In this document: one piece after another, positions 43,772-51,611 of the stretch
Position numbering within the stretch: position 1 is the stretch's first letter
How the letters are laid out: every line of letters begins with the position of its first letter
Assembly (NCBI RefSeq): GCF_009379765.1
Contig: NZ_WHTD01000025.1
Location: 1 to 64,000, forward strand
DNA: 64,000 nucleotides
Reading direction: 5' to 3'
DNA from: Actinophytocola sp.
GTDB lineage: Bacteria; Actinomycetota; Actinomycetes; Mycobacteriales; Pseudonocardiaceae
Made by a program: the position numbers and the translations under genes
The notes under the pieces: model-generated
What the model saw: only the letters and a program-made list of their open reading frames with translations
Told to the model about the DNA's origin: nothing
The model's database searches: none

Positions 43772-44716
43772 TTACGCGTCCTGCAGGCCTGGCACGCCGT
43801 CCTGCACGACGAACCGGCGGGTCACTGCGAGGGTGACCTTGGCCGGGTCCGGCTCGGTTATCGACGACACCTTCGTGAACTCCGCGGTCAGCCCCGTCCC
43901 GGTGATCGTCGCGCGGACGTACCCGCGCTGGTTTCCCACGTAGTTCACGTGCGGGTTCTTCGCCACCTCGGGCGGCGCGGGGTCGGTGCTGCCCGGGTTG
44001 CCGCCGGACGTGATCGACGACGTCACGAGCTCCGCCCCGACCAGGGGCGAGGCGTGGTCGAAGTAGTTCAGCCGCAGGTCGTTGGCCCAGTGCCGGTGCA
44101 CGTCGCCGGTCAGCACGACCGGGTTGCGCACCTGCCGGTCGATCCAGCCCTGGGTGATCCGCCGCCGCGAGGCCTCGTAGCCGTCCCACGCGTCCTCGCC
44201 GACGTCACAGGTACCCGTCGCGCCGTCGACGTCCCGGCTCGCGAAGAACACCTGCTGGCCCAGCAGGTCCCACGTGGACCCGCCGGCCGCGAGCCCGTCC
44301 AGCAGCCACTGCTCCTGCGCCGCGCCGGTGAGCGTGCGGTCGGTTCGGCGAATCTCGGTGCAGTTGTTGTTCGGCGCCTGCTGCCAGCGGTACTGCCGGG
44401 TGTCCATCATGTGGAAGCGTGCCAGCGTCCCCCACTGCACCCGCCGGTACAGCGGGATCGCCGGCCCGGTCGGCTTCAACGAGCGCGGCAGCGGCATGTT
44501 CTCCCAGTAGGCCTGGAACGAGGCCTGCTTGCGGGCCGCCGGCCAGCCAGAGCCGTTGCCGTACCAGTTGTTCGCGAGCTCGTGGTCGTCGAACACCGCG
44601 AGCCACGGCGCCACCGCGTGTGCGGCCTTCAGCCCGGGGTCGAGCTTGGTCTGGGCGTAGCACAGCCGGTACTCGTCGAGGTTGTCGACCTCGTCGAAGT
44701 CGACGTACCCGCGCAC
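43772..44716 (-). pseudogene. 5'-truncated phoD alkaline phosphatase gene
   Basis: The frame gives 314 aa of the PhoD catalytic domain: VDFDEVDNLDEYRLCYAQTKLDPGLKAAHAVAPWLAVFDDHELANNWYGNG, MMDTRQYR, GQQVFF and VVLTGDVHRHWANDLRLN. Complete actinobacterial PhoD proteins have over 500 aa; the signal peptide, PhoD_N domain and first metal ligands (the HLGDYIYE segment) are missing. The frame upstream of 44716 does not resemble PhoD. The remnant ends near GAACATGTCCGAACATG repeats, which may mark the deletion point. Confidence 0.75.
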
Positions 44717-44785
44717 CTTGGTGTTCGAACATGTCCGAACATGAGTGGGAGAGCAACATCACGAGCGTACGGTACGAGGACGCGA

Positions 44786-44831
44786 TTAGGAATGCCTTAC
44801 CTGAATTGCGTTTCGGTAGGCTTGCCTAATC
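44786..44831. promoter_or_regulatory. two IdeR/DtxR-like iron boxes upstream of ferritin
   Basis: TTAGGAATGCCTTACCTGA (44786-44804) fits the IdeR consensus at about 15 of 19 positions. TCGGTAGGCTTGCCTAATC (44813-44831) contains the palindrome TAGGCTTGCCTA. They lie about 32-77 nt before the presumed -35 hexamer, a place from which IdeR activates bfr genes in mycobacteria. Confidence 0.72.
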
Positions 44832-44862
44832 AATCGGAAATTGTCAGGCAAGGCTGCCCACA

Positions 44863-44899
44863 TTGGCGCGGGAATGGCGCCGTGCGTATTATGGAATTC
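44863..44899 (+). promoter_or_regulatory. ferritin promoter, probably leaderless
   Basis: TTGGCG (44863-44868), an 18-nt spacer and TATTAT (44887-44892) form a good promoter. Transcription would begin close to the ATG at 44900, so the mRNA is probably leaderless, which fits the lack of a ribosome site there. Confidence 0.5.
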
Positions 44900-45448
44900 A
44901 TGTCGAAGACAGGCAACCTCTCGAAGTTCCATTCCATGCTGCAGGAGCAGGTGCGGCACGAGTTCACCGCGTCGCAGCAGTACCTAGCCCTGGCTGTCTG
45001 GTTCGACGGCCAGGACCTGCCGCAGCTCGCGAAGCACTTCTACCGGCAGGCGCTGGAAGAGCGAAACCACGCGATGATGATCGTGCAGTACCTGCTCGAC
45101 AATGACATCGCGCCCGCGATTCCAGGCGTCGACAACGTGAAGAACGATTTCTCCGAGGCGGCCGACCTCGTCTCCCTGGCGCTCCAGCAGGAGAAGAACG
45201 TCACCGAGGAGATCATCAACCTGGCCAAGATCGCCCGCGACGAGGACGACTACAAGGGCGAGCAGTTCATGCAGTGGTTCCTCAAGGAGCAGGTCGAGGA
45301 GGTGGCGCAGATGACCACGTTGCTCAACGTGGTTCGACGAGCCGGCGGCAACCTGTTCGACGTGGAGAACTACCTCGCCCGGGAGTCGGTCGGCGACGAC
45401 GGCGACGACGACCCGCTCGCCCCGCGCGCGGCCGGCGGCACGCTGTAG
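44900..45448 (+). CDS. bfrB: ferritin (BfrB type)
   Basis: The protein stores iron as a 24-subunit shell. The 182-aa product begins MSKTGNLSKFHSMLQEQVRHEFTASQQYLALAVWFDGQDLPQLAKHFYRQALEERNHAMM, with ferroxidase ligands in HEF...QQY and EERNHAM, and continues IPGVDNVKNDF, GEQFMQWFLKEQVEEVAQM, very like mycobacterial BfrB. ATG at 44891 (MEFMSKT) is an alternative start. IdeR boxes lie upstream and a 21-bp terminator downstream, so this is a single iron-induced unit. Confidence 0.94.
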   Translation: MSKTGNLSKFHSMLQEQVRHEFTASQQYLALAVWFDGQDLPQLAKHFYRQALEERNHAMMIVQYLLDNDIAPAIPGVDNVKNDFSEAADLVSLALQQEKNVTEEIINLAKIARDEDDYKGEQFMQWFLKEQVEEVAQMTTLLNVVRRAGGNLFDVENYLARESVGDDGDDDPLAPRAAGGTL

Positions 45449-45456
45449 GACCACCC

Positions 45457-45501
45457 GTGCGACGACGCCCCGGACCAGCTTGGTCCGGGGCGTCGTCGCA
45501 C
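45457..45501 (+). terminator. terminator after ferritin
   Basis: GTGCGACGACGCCCCGGACCA and its exact complement form a 21-bp stem with a GCT loop, 8 nt after the stop. It is the strongest hairpin in the window. Confidence 0.93.
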
Positions 45502-45562
45502 GTTCCCAGAAGCGGGGGCCGATCCGGGTTGCCCGCCACCGGGCTGGGTGGTGGGTCGTGAC

Positions 45563-45904
45563 CTATCCGGCCAGGGCGTCCGGCAGCTGGAAACGGCCGT
45601 CGGCCGACGGGGGGAAGTCGTGCACGGCGACCACGGCGGCCGCCGTTATCGGGCCGTAGACGTGCGGGAACCAGGCGCCGTTCGGGTCGGGCGGTGCGCC
45701 GGGCTCCCAGCGCAGCGGGACGTCGAGCCCGGCCGGGTCGACCACCAGCAGCACCAGGTCGGTGCGGCCCGCGTAGAGCCGGTTGGCCGGCAGGTGCACG
45801 GTGCCGAGGTCCGAGCAGTGGATGAAGCCCTCGGTGTCCAGCGACTCGGCGCGGTAGGGCGCGTCGGAGCGCCAGGCCTCGCGGGTGGTGATGTGCAGGA
45901 TCAC
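45563..45904 (-). CDS. DUF952-family protein
   Basis: The 113-aa product starts at GTG 45904 (VILHITTREAWRS) and has ESLDTEGFIHCSDLGTVHLPANRLYAG, LVVDPAGLDVPLRWEPG and FPHVYGPITAAAVVAVHDFPP, all conserved in DUF952. Relatives are sometimes fused to glutathione-S-transferase-like domains; function is unknown. The start is one base after the DUF5926 stop, so the two are co-translated. Confidence 0.88.
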   Translation of the reverse strand: MILHITTREAWRSDAPYRAESLDTEGFIHCSDLGTVHLPANRLYAGRTDLVLLVVDPAGLDVPLRWEPGAPPDPNGAWFPHVYGPITAAAVVAVHDFPPSADGRFQLPDALAG

Positions 45905-45905
45905 G

Positions 45906-46847
45906 TCAGCGGATGGTGATCTGGCGGCCGATGAGACCGTCGCGGGCGCGGCGCTCCTCGCTGGTGAGCGGCTCGTTCTCCAGCGACGCGAGCGCGGTGG
46001 TGAGCCGCTCGCCGAGCTGCTCGGCGGGCTCGGTCCACTCGCGGGCGTGCTTCTCGCTGTCGAGGTCCCACACCGGCACGAGCAGACCGTGCGCGCGGAA
46101 CGAGCCGGCGTAGCGGGAGCCCTCACCGAGGTCGAGCACGCCGCGGGCGGACAGCCGGGCCAGCGCCAGCATCAGCTGCTCCTCCGACTCCGGCCGCACC
46201 CAGCGAAGGTGGCAGCGGTCGCCGGCGTCGACCCAGTAGGCGGCCGGACCGATGCGCTCGGTCGGCATGATCGCGGCGTTGGCCCGCTCGAGGGACAGCG
46301 CGACCTCACCGGTCGGCTCCTCGCCCTCGGGCATCCACCACGAGAAGTCGGTGTGCACGGTCGGTTCCAGGACCTGCTCGACGTCGACCATGTCCTGGAA
46401 GCGCTCGCGGTCGGGCGACTCGTCGGTCTCCGGGCCGACGACCGGCAGGGCGGCGCCGTCCTCGGCCTCCAACACCCAGCGCAGCGCGCGGGCCATGTCC
46501 CGGCTGACGTCACTGGAGCGGGTCTGCACCTGCAGGCCGATCAGCGCGGTGCCGTCCGCGCGGACCAGCGCGGCGGACGCCATCGACAGCACGGTGGCGA
46601 GCGTGACCTCGCGCTCCGCGGGCTTGGCGAGCGTCAGCGGCACGGTGGCCGACGGGACGAACTCGCGCAGCGCGACGAGCTCGCACTCACCGGCGAGGCC
46701 CGCGAGCGGCCGGGCGACGGGCAGCTCGACGGGGCCGCCGGAGCTGCCGTGACATGCCTTGTACCGCTTGCCCGAACCACACGGGCACGGCTGGCGCGGG
46801 TTGATGCCGTCGGTGGTGCGCTGCTTCACGGCGGATCGCTTGGCCAT
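45906..46847 (-). CDS. SEC-C motif protein of the DUF5926 family
   Basis: The 313-aa product begins MAKRSAVKQRTTDGINPRQPCPCGSGKRYKACHGSSGG, a SEC-C zinc motif (CPCGSGKRYKACH) like that at the end of SecA. The rest is the actinobacterial DUF5926 domain with DFSWWMPEGEEP and ANAAIMPTERIGPAAYWVDAG. The SEC-C motif suggests ribosome, SecB-like or RNA contacts; the real function is unknown. Operon with DUF952. Confidence 0.85.
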   Translation of the reverse strand: MAKRSAVKQRTTDGINPRQPCPCGSGKRYKACHGSSGGPVELPVARPLAGLAGECELVALREFVPSATVPLTLAKPAEREVTLATVLSMASAALVRADGTALIGLQVQTRSSDVSRDMARALRWVLEAEDGAALPVVGPETDESPDRERFQDMVDVEQVLEPTVHTDFSWWMPEGEEPTGEVALSLERANAAIMPTERIGPAAYWVDAGDRCHLRWVRPESEEQLMLALARLSARGVLDLGEGSRYAGSFRAHGLLVPVWDLDSEKHAREWTEPAEQLGERLTTALASLENEPLTSEERRARDGLIGRQITIR

Positions 46848-46857
46848 GGCGACGACG

Positions 46858-47673
46858 CTACCGGTTGAGCCGGGACCGGGTGGTGGCCGGGGAGTTCGTC
46901 GCGAGGTAGCGAACGCCGAGCCGCCGGCACAGCTCGATGTCGGCCGGATCGTCGACGGTCCAGGTGTAGGTCGGGTGGCCGAACGCGGCCGCGCGGGCCA
47001 CGTAGTCGGGGTCGTCGCGCAGCAGGTGCACGCCCGGCCCGGTGTAGTCGGCCGAGCGGGGCAGCGTGCCGTCCCACCGGATCGCCGACAGCTGCCTGAG
47101 CAGCAGGACCGTGGGCAGCCGGGCGGAGTGCTGGCGGACGCGGCGGATCGCCATCGCGGAGAACGACGTCACCACGACCGGCGAGTCCTCTTTGGACTTG
47201 GGGTTGGCCAGGCCGTAGCGGCTGAGCAGGGCGACCAGCTTGGCCTCGACGAGCCCGCCGTACCGGACCGGATGCTTGGTCTCGACGAAGAGCGTGGTGC
47301 CGGGCGCGTCGACGACGAGGTCGAGCAGCGACTCGAGGGTCAGCACGCCGTGGTGGTTCGGGTCGGGCGTCCACACCCGCTGGCGCACCAGGTCGTCGGC
47401 GCTCTCCGGCATCGCCGCGTCGTACCGGCCGTAGTCCAGTTCGGACATTCGGGCGAGGGAGAGCGTGCTGACCACGCCGCGGCCGGTGGAGGTGCGGTCG
47501 ACGGTGCGGTCGTGGACGCAGACGAGGTGACCGTCGCGGGTCAGGCGGACATCGCACTCAAGTCCGTCGGCGCCCTGTTCGAGGGCGAGTGCGTAGGCGG
47601 CGACCGTGTGCTCCGCCCGATGCGCGGAAGCTCCCCGGTGCGCGACGACGGCGGGCTGCACGGCGCGGATCAT
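46858..47673 (-). CDS. glycerophosphodiester phosphodiesterase
   Basis: The enzyme hydrolyses glycerophosphodiesters to glycerol 3-phosphate and an alcohol. The 271-aa product has VVAHRGASAHRAEHTVAAYALALEQGADGLECDVRLTRDGHLVCVHDRTVDRTSTGRG, with the catalytic His pair and metal-binding Glu-Asp, then LFVETKHPVRYGG and YTWTVDDPADIELC. No signal peptide is seen, so the cytoplasmic type is likely. It is divergent from the P450, with 25 nt between the starts. Confidence 0.93.
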   Translation of the reverse strand: MIRAVQPAVVAHRGASAHRAEHTVAAYALALEQGADGLECDVRLTRDGHLVCVHDRTVDRTSTGRGVVSTLSLARMSELDYGRYDAAMPESADDLVRQRVWTPDPNHHGVLTLESLLDLVVDAPGTTLFVETKHPVRYGGLVEAKLVALLSRYGLANPKSKEDSPVVVTSFSAMAIRRVRQHSARLPTVLLLRQLSAIRWDGTLPRSADYTGPGVHLLRDDPDYVARAAAFGHPTYTWTVDDPADIELCRRLGVRYLATNSPATTRSRLNR

Positions 47674-47698
47674 CGCACAGACCGGATACCGTCGTCGT

Positions 47699-48898
47699 GT
47701 GCTGTTCGATCCTCAGGATGCGGCGTTCCTCGCCGATCCGTACCCGGTGTTCGACTCGTTGCGGGCCGATGGTGAGGTGCACCGGCACGACGGGCTCGGT
47801 CTCGCGGTCGCGGTGTCGCACGCGGCGTGCTCGGCGGTGCTGCGGGACCGGTCGGCCGGTCGACTGTGGACCGACCGCACGCCGGTGGAGTCGTTCGCGG
47901 CGTTCAACCTGCTGCACCGGAACTCGCTGCTGGAGAGCGAGCCCCCGCGGCACACCAGGCTGCGGCGGCTGATCTCCACCGCGTTCGCGCGTGGGCACAC
48001 GACCCGGTTGTCGCCGTGGGTGGAGTCGGTCGCCTCGTCGCTGGTGTCCTCGCTGGCGGCGGCGATCGCCGCCGACGGGTCCGCGGACCTCCTGTCGCAC
48101 GTGGCCGCGCCGCTGCCGGTGGAGGTGATCGCGGAGCTGCTCGGCGTGCCCGCGGCGGACCGGCACCGGCTGCAGCCGTGGTCGAACGCGATCGTGAAGA
48201 TGTACGAGTACGACCTGGCGCCCGCACCGACCGAGGCGGCGGAGTCCGCCGCGGCGTCGTTCGTCGACTATCTGCGCTCGCTGGCCGCCGCACGGGCTAC
48301 CGCGCCGGGTGACGACCTGGTCAGCGACCTGGTGTCGGTGCGCGACGGCTCGGACCGGCTCACCGACGACGAGCTGGTCGGGACCGCGGTGCTGCTGCTG
48401 ATGGCCGGCCACGAGGCGACGGTGAACGTGATCGGCAACGGGGTGCTCGCCCTGCTGCGGCACCGGTCCGAGTGGGACCGGCTGGTGGCCTCGCCCGACC
48501 TGCTCCCGACGGCGGTGGAGGAGCTGATCCGGTTCGACGCGCCACTGCAGCTGTTCGAACGGACCGCCACGGCGCCGACCACGATCGCGGGGTACTCGCT
48601 GGAGCCGGGCGACCGGATCGCCGCGCTGCTCGGCGCCGCCGCTCGGGACCCGCTGGTGTTCGACCGGCCCGACGTGCTGGATGTCGGCCGCTCCCCCAAC
48701 CCGCACCTGGGGTTCGGCGCGGGGATCCACTACTGCGTGGGGGCGCCGCTGGCTCGGGTGGAGGTCGCGGCCGCGTTGTCGGCGCTGGTCCGGCTGCTTC
48801 CGGGGCTGCGGCTGGCCGAGGAGCCCGTACGGCGCGGGGAGTTCGTGATCCGCGGGCTGCGCACGCTGCTTGTGACTGGTCCGCCTCCCCGGGATTAA
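47699..48898 (+). CDS. cytochrome P450
   Basis: The 399-aa soluble P450 (GTG start, MLFDPQDAAFLADPYPVFDSLRADG) has the I-helix motif LLLMAGHEATVNVIGN, the K-helix EELIRFDAP, PERF-region equivalents and the haem loop FGAGIHYCVGAPLARVEV with the thiolate Cys. The I-helix reads AGHEAT in place of the more usual AGxDT. No ferredoxin or biosynthetic partner is adjacent, so the substrate is unknown. Its last codons (VTGPPPRD) are supplied by copy B of the 101-bp repeat. Confidence 0.92.
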   Translation: MLFDPQDAAFLADPYPVFDSLRADGEVHRHDGLGLAVAVSHAACSAVLRDRSAGRLWTDRTPVESFAAFNLLHRNSLLESEPPRHTRLRRLISTAFARGHTTRLSPWVESVASSLVSSLAAAIAADGSADLLSHVAAPLPVEVIAELLGVPAADRHRLQPWSNAIVKMYEYDLAPAPTEAAESAAASFVDYLRSLAAARATAPGDDLVSDLVSVRDGSDRLTDDELVGTAVLLLMAGHEATVNVIGNGVLALLRHRSEWDRLVASPDLLPTAVEELIRFDAPLQLFERTATAPTTIAGYSLEPGDRIAALLGAAARDPLVFDRPDVLDVGRSPNPHLGFGAGIHYCVGAPLARVEVAAALSALVRLLPGLRLAEEPVRRGEFVIRGLRTLLVTGPPPRD

Positions 48899-48979
48899 AA
48901 GTGTTGGTTGCGTTCCGGCGGAGAGTGCGGATCGTTGGTGGTTGGTGGCTGGGTTTCGTCACGGTCCCCTGAGGTTGCG
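48879..48979 (+). repeat. 101-bp dispersed repeat, copy B
   Basis: The run from GTCCGCCTCCCCGG to GAGGTTGCG aligns without gaps to the minus strand at 14551-14651. It begins inside the P450 gene and provides its final codons and TAA, then continues as non-coding DNA up to a terminator hairpin. The opposite relation to coding sequence at the two sites argues against a protein-level origin. Confidence 0.85.
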
Positions 48980-49010
48980 TTTGGTCGGCGCGAGGCTTGT
49001 TTCCAAACGC
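48977..49010. terminator. hairpin between the P450 and DUF4328 genes
   Basis: GCGTTTGG and CCAAACGC form a perfect 8-bp stem around an 18-nt loop, in the gap between convergent genes. It is present only at repeat copy B. Confidence 0.6.
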
Positions 49011-49016
49011 CAGCCA

Positions 49017-49901
49017 CTAGCGCCTGGAGGTGGCCGGGCGTACCGGGCGGAGCCGGGGCGGCGGGGCGTTGTCGACCCGGATGACCCGCATGTAGCGGAC
49101 CTTCCGCGGGTCCAGCGGCGCCAGCAGGGTCGATATGCGGCGAACCATGAGCGCGGTGAGGACGGCGACGGTGGCGGCGGCCAGGTCGGTGAGAGCGCTG
49201 AGGATGACGCCGTCGGCCTGTGCCTGGACGCCGCCGCGCAGCCGCCACACGACGGTGGCGGCGAAGAGCAGACCGCCGACGACCCACGCGGCCCACCAGA
49301 TCGTGACCGCGCGGCCGGGCGTGGGGCGCTGGTCGGCGGGGCGGCGCAGGACGTGGTGCTCGAGCTCGGCGAGGACGACGCCGGCCATGGCCAGGTTGAT
49401 GCCCGGGATGAGCAGGTAGACGTAGACCTGCCAGTCACGGCGGGGAAGGTCCTGCTCGGCGGACTCGGCGGCGACGTGCCGGGCGAGGTGCAGCCACCAG
49501 AGCGTGACGGTGCCGGCCAGCACGGCGAACGCGAGCGCCAGGACGGAGCCGATGGTGACGACGGCGTCGGAGGAGGCGACGAGGCGGTCGGAGAGGGCGC
49601 CGCCGCGACTTTGGAGTAGCAGGACGTAGCGCCAGATCTCACCGGCGGCGGCCATGAGCGTGAGGCCGGCGAGGGTCCACATCATGGCGGCGGAGTGCCC
49701 ACCGACCGCGCGGACCCGTTCGACCGTGACGGGTTCGAACTCGCCGGTGCGCGTGCCGGGGACGGTGGTGGGCCAGCGCCAGGCCAGCGCCGGGAAGCCC
49801 CAGCGCGGGGTGTCGCGGTAGGCGGGCGGGCCGAGGTAGGGCAGCCGGCGTCGCGGCTGCCTTCTGACGCTCCCCGGGCTCGAGGCCACCCACCTGGTCA
49901 T
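49017..49901 (-). CDS. DUF4328-domain membrane protein
   Basis: The 294-aa protein has about six spans. The DUF4328 core is seen in WTLAGLTLMAAAGEIWRYVLLL, TVTLWWLHLARHVAAESAEQDLPRRDWQVYVYLLIPGINLAMAGVVLAELEHHVL and WWAAWVVGGLLFAATVVW. Its ATG overlaps the rhodanese stop as ATGA. Function is unknown; the family is common in actinomycetes. Confidence 0.85.
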   Translation of the reverse strand: MTRWVASSPGSVRRQPRRRLPYLGPPAYRDTPRWGFPALAWRWPTTVPGTRTGEFEPVTVERVRAVGGHSAAMMWTLAGLTLMAAAGEIWRYVLLLQSRGGALSDRLVASSDAVVTIGSVLALAFAVLAGTVTLWWLHLARHVAAESAEQDLPRRDWQVYVYLLIPGINLAMAGVVLAELEHHVLRRPADQRPTPGRAVTIWWAAWVVGGLLFAATVVWRLRGGVQAQADGVILSALTDLAAATVAVLTALMVRRISTLLAPLDPRKVRYMRVIRVDNAPPPRLRPVRPATSRR

Positions 49902-50236
49902 ATGACTTGCGGCTCCCCCTGGTCGCACGCGAGGTCGCGGCCGGCGGCGTGCCAGGACTGCATGCCGCCGTCGACGTTGCGTGCGTCCCAGCCGTTGGCG
50001 TTGAGGTAGGCGGTTACCCGCCCGGACCGCCCACCGGTGCGGCAGATGACCAGGACCTCGTGGTCGGCCGGCAGCTCTCCCAGCCGGCCGGCGAGCTCGC
50101 TCATGGGGATGTGCCGGGCCCGCGGTGCGTGGCCGGCGTCCCACTCGTCCTGCTCCCGCACGTCGAGGAGGGTGACGTCCTGCGGCAGCTCGGCGGGCAG
50201 CTCGGGCACGGTAACGGTGGGCACCTGGGATGGCAT
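49898..50236 (-). CDS. single-domain rhodanese-like protein
   Basis: The 112-aa product (MPSQVPTVTVPELPAELPQDVTLLDVREQDEWDAGHAPRARHIPMSEL) ends its catalytic loop with VICRTGGRSGRVTAYL, where Cys is the sulfur carrier. It probably transfers sulfane sulfur in the cytoplasm. Start at 50236, later than the track start. Translation is coupled to the DUF4328 gene. Confidence 0.9.
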   Translation of the reverse strand: MPSQVPTVTVPELPAELPQDVTLLDVREQDEWDAGHAPRARHIPMSELAGRLGELPADHEVLVICRTGGRSGRVTAYLNANGWDARNVDGGMQSWHAAGRDLACDQGEPQVI

Positions 50237-50294
50237 CACACCGACGATGCTGCCACGCACCCCCGTCAGACGCCCGTGAGCCCGCTCCCTCCCG

Positions 50295-51170
50295 TCACTC
50301 GTCCAACGCGGCCAGCGACCTCGCGACCTCGGCGAGCTGTGCGGCGTCGAGCGGCAGGCGGCCCCGGCCGTCCTCGACCACATAGCCGCCCAGCTCACCG
50401 GCCGGCTTCTTGTCCGACTCGCCGTACGCGGCGGTGGTGACGACGTAGAGCCGGCCGTTGGGCCGGTAGACCCGCAGGTGCTGCATCGGCAGCTCGGGGC
50501 TGTCCTCGTTGGCCTGGTAGAGCTGCAGCACGGCGCCGTTGTCGAGCAACCTGCGGCTCGGCGGCGCGCAGTTGCCGTAGGCGGTGACGTCGAGGTCCGC
50601 CGCCTGCTCCGGTTCGCCGCCGAACCGGCCGACCTCGAGCTGGACGCTGCCCGGACCGCCGTCCATGGGCACGTTCACCTCGACGAAGCCGTTCGGCGCG
50701 TTGGTCTTCTGGGAGTGTGCCTCCCAGGAGTCGTACACGACCTGCGACGGGGCGCCGGTCTGCCTGGCGATCGCGCTGTAGAAGGTCTCCTCGACGTCGG
50801 CTTGCGGCGGCAGGTCGAGCTGGGGTTCGGGGTGGTCGCTCGGGGAGCTCGCGCAGTACCTCCCGTCGCCGTCGAGGTTCCGCGCGGGGACGTCCACCCA
50901 GGTCCAGCCGGGCAGCAGGGGCGTGGTCGAGGAGGTGGGCGGCGGGGTGGCGGCGACCCCCGCACCGTCGGCCGGTGGGCGGATCAGCATCGCGCCGACG
51001 CCGATCGCGGCGACCACCGCGCCCACCCCGGCGACGGCGGCGGCGCGCTGCACGAACGCGCGGCGCCGGCCCTGGCGGATCACCTGCTCGACGGTCGTGA
51101 CGGTCGGCGGCACGGGCTCGTCGATGAGCACGTGTAGCGCGTCGCGCGTCCGGGTGTCGTCGTCGAACAT
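50295..51170 (-). CDS. membrane-anchored protein following a sigma-factor gene
   Basis: The 291-aa protein has a short cytoplasmic part (MFDDDTRTRDALHVLIDEPVPPTVTTVEQVIRQGRRRAF), one span (AAAVAGVGAVVAAIGVGAMLI), a Thr/Pro linker and an extracellular domain of about 210 residues. The layout matches proteins co-encoded with SigE-type sigma factors and suggests an anti-sigma or sensor role, but no zinc anti-sigma motif is present. The ATG overlaps the sigma stop (TGATG). Its partner gene is broken, so the protein may be orphaned. Confidence 0.75.
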   Translation of the reverse strand: MFDDDTRTRDALHVLIDEPVPPTVTTVEQVIRQGRRRAFVQRAAAVAGVGAVVAAIGVGAMLIRPPADGAGVAATPPPTSSTTPLLPGWTWVDVPARNLDGDGRYCASSPSDHPEPQLDLPPQADVEETFYSAIARQTGAPSQVVYDSWEAHSQKTNAPNGFVEVNVPMDGGPGSVQLEVGRFGGEPEQAADLDVTAYGNCAPPSRRLLDNGAVLQLYQANEDSPELPMQHLRVYRPNGRLYVVTTAAYGESDKKPAGELGGYVVEDGRGRLPLDAAQLAEVARSLAALDE

Positions 51171-51542
51171 CAGGCGTTCCTCCGGCTCGGCACGTCGTTG
51201 GGGCGGTCGTCGCGGTGGTAGGCCGCGCGAAGGGTGGCGAGGCCGCGCGCGGTCTGGCTCTTGACCGTGCCCGCGGAGCAGCCCAGGGTCTCGGCGACCT
51301 GCTCGACCGAGAGGTCCGCGACGAACCGCAGCACCAGCACGGCCCGCTGGCCGGGCGGCACGCAGGTACGCGTCGACGGTGTCGATGCGGACCTTCGCCC
51401 AGCGGGCATAGATGCGGACGAAGGACTGCTGGGCGATCTCCTCCGCGTCCGACCACGAACCGCACATGGCGTAGGCGATCCGCCGCGCACCGTCGAAGCG
51501 CGCCGAAAAGAATTCGGCAAACTCCTGGTCGCGCCCTCGCAC
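51170..51542 (-). pseudogene. sigma-70 family (SigE-type) gene with internal deletion
   Basis: Region 2 is intact in one frame ([61 protein letters not shown]). Region 4 follows at once in another frame ([49 protein letters not shown]). Normal family members have roughly 50-60 residues between them. The missing linker plus the frame change show a deletion of a length that is not a multiple of three. The gene cannot make a working sigma factor. GGAGG precedes the GTG at 51542. Confidence 0.82.
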
Positions 51543-51611
51543 CCCGGACCACCTCCACCCCATCTACGCCGAAGTCTTCCGTGCGGTTGCACTCTGCGAG
51601 AAGGTGTGCGC

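Noticed and set aside
44205-44762. Separate 185-aa gene upstream of phoD
   Set aside because: It is a shifted-frame shadow of the phoD remnant, with repeated Arg/Gly content and no domain.
48941-48972. Protein-coding origin of the 101-bp repeat (phrase GGWWLGFVTVP)
   Set aside because: The frame giving this phrase is shared by chance between the copies. The repeat relates differently to the flanking genes, and substitutions are not concentrated at third positions of that frame.
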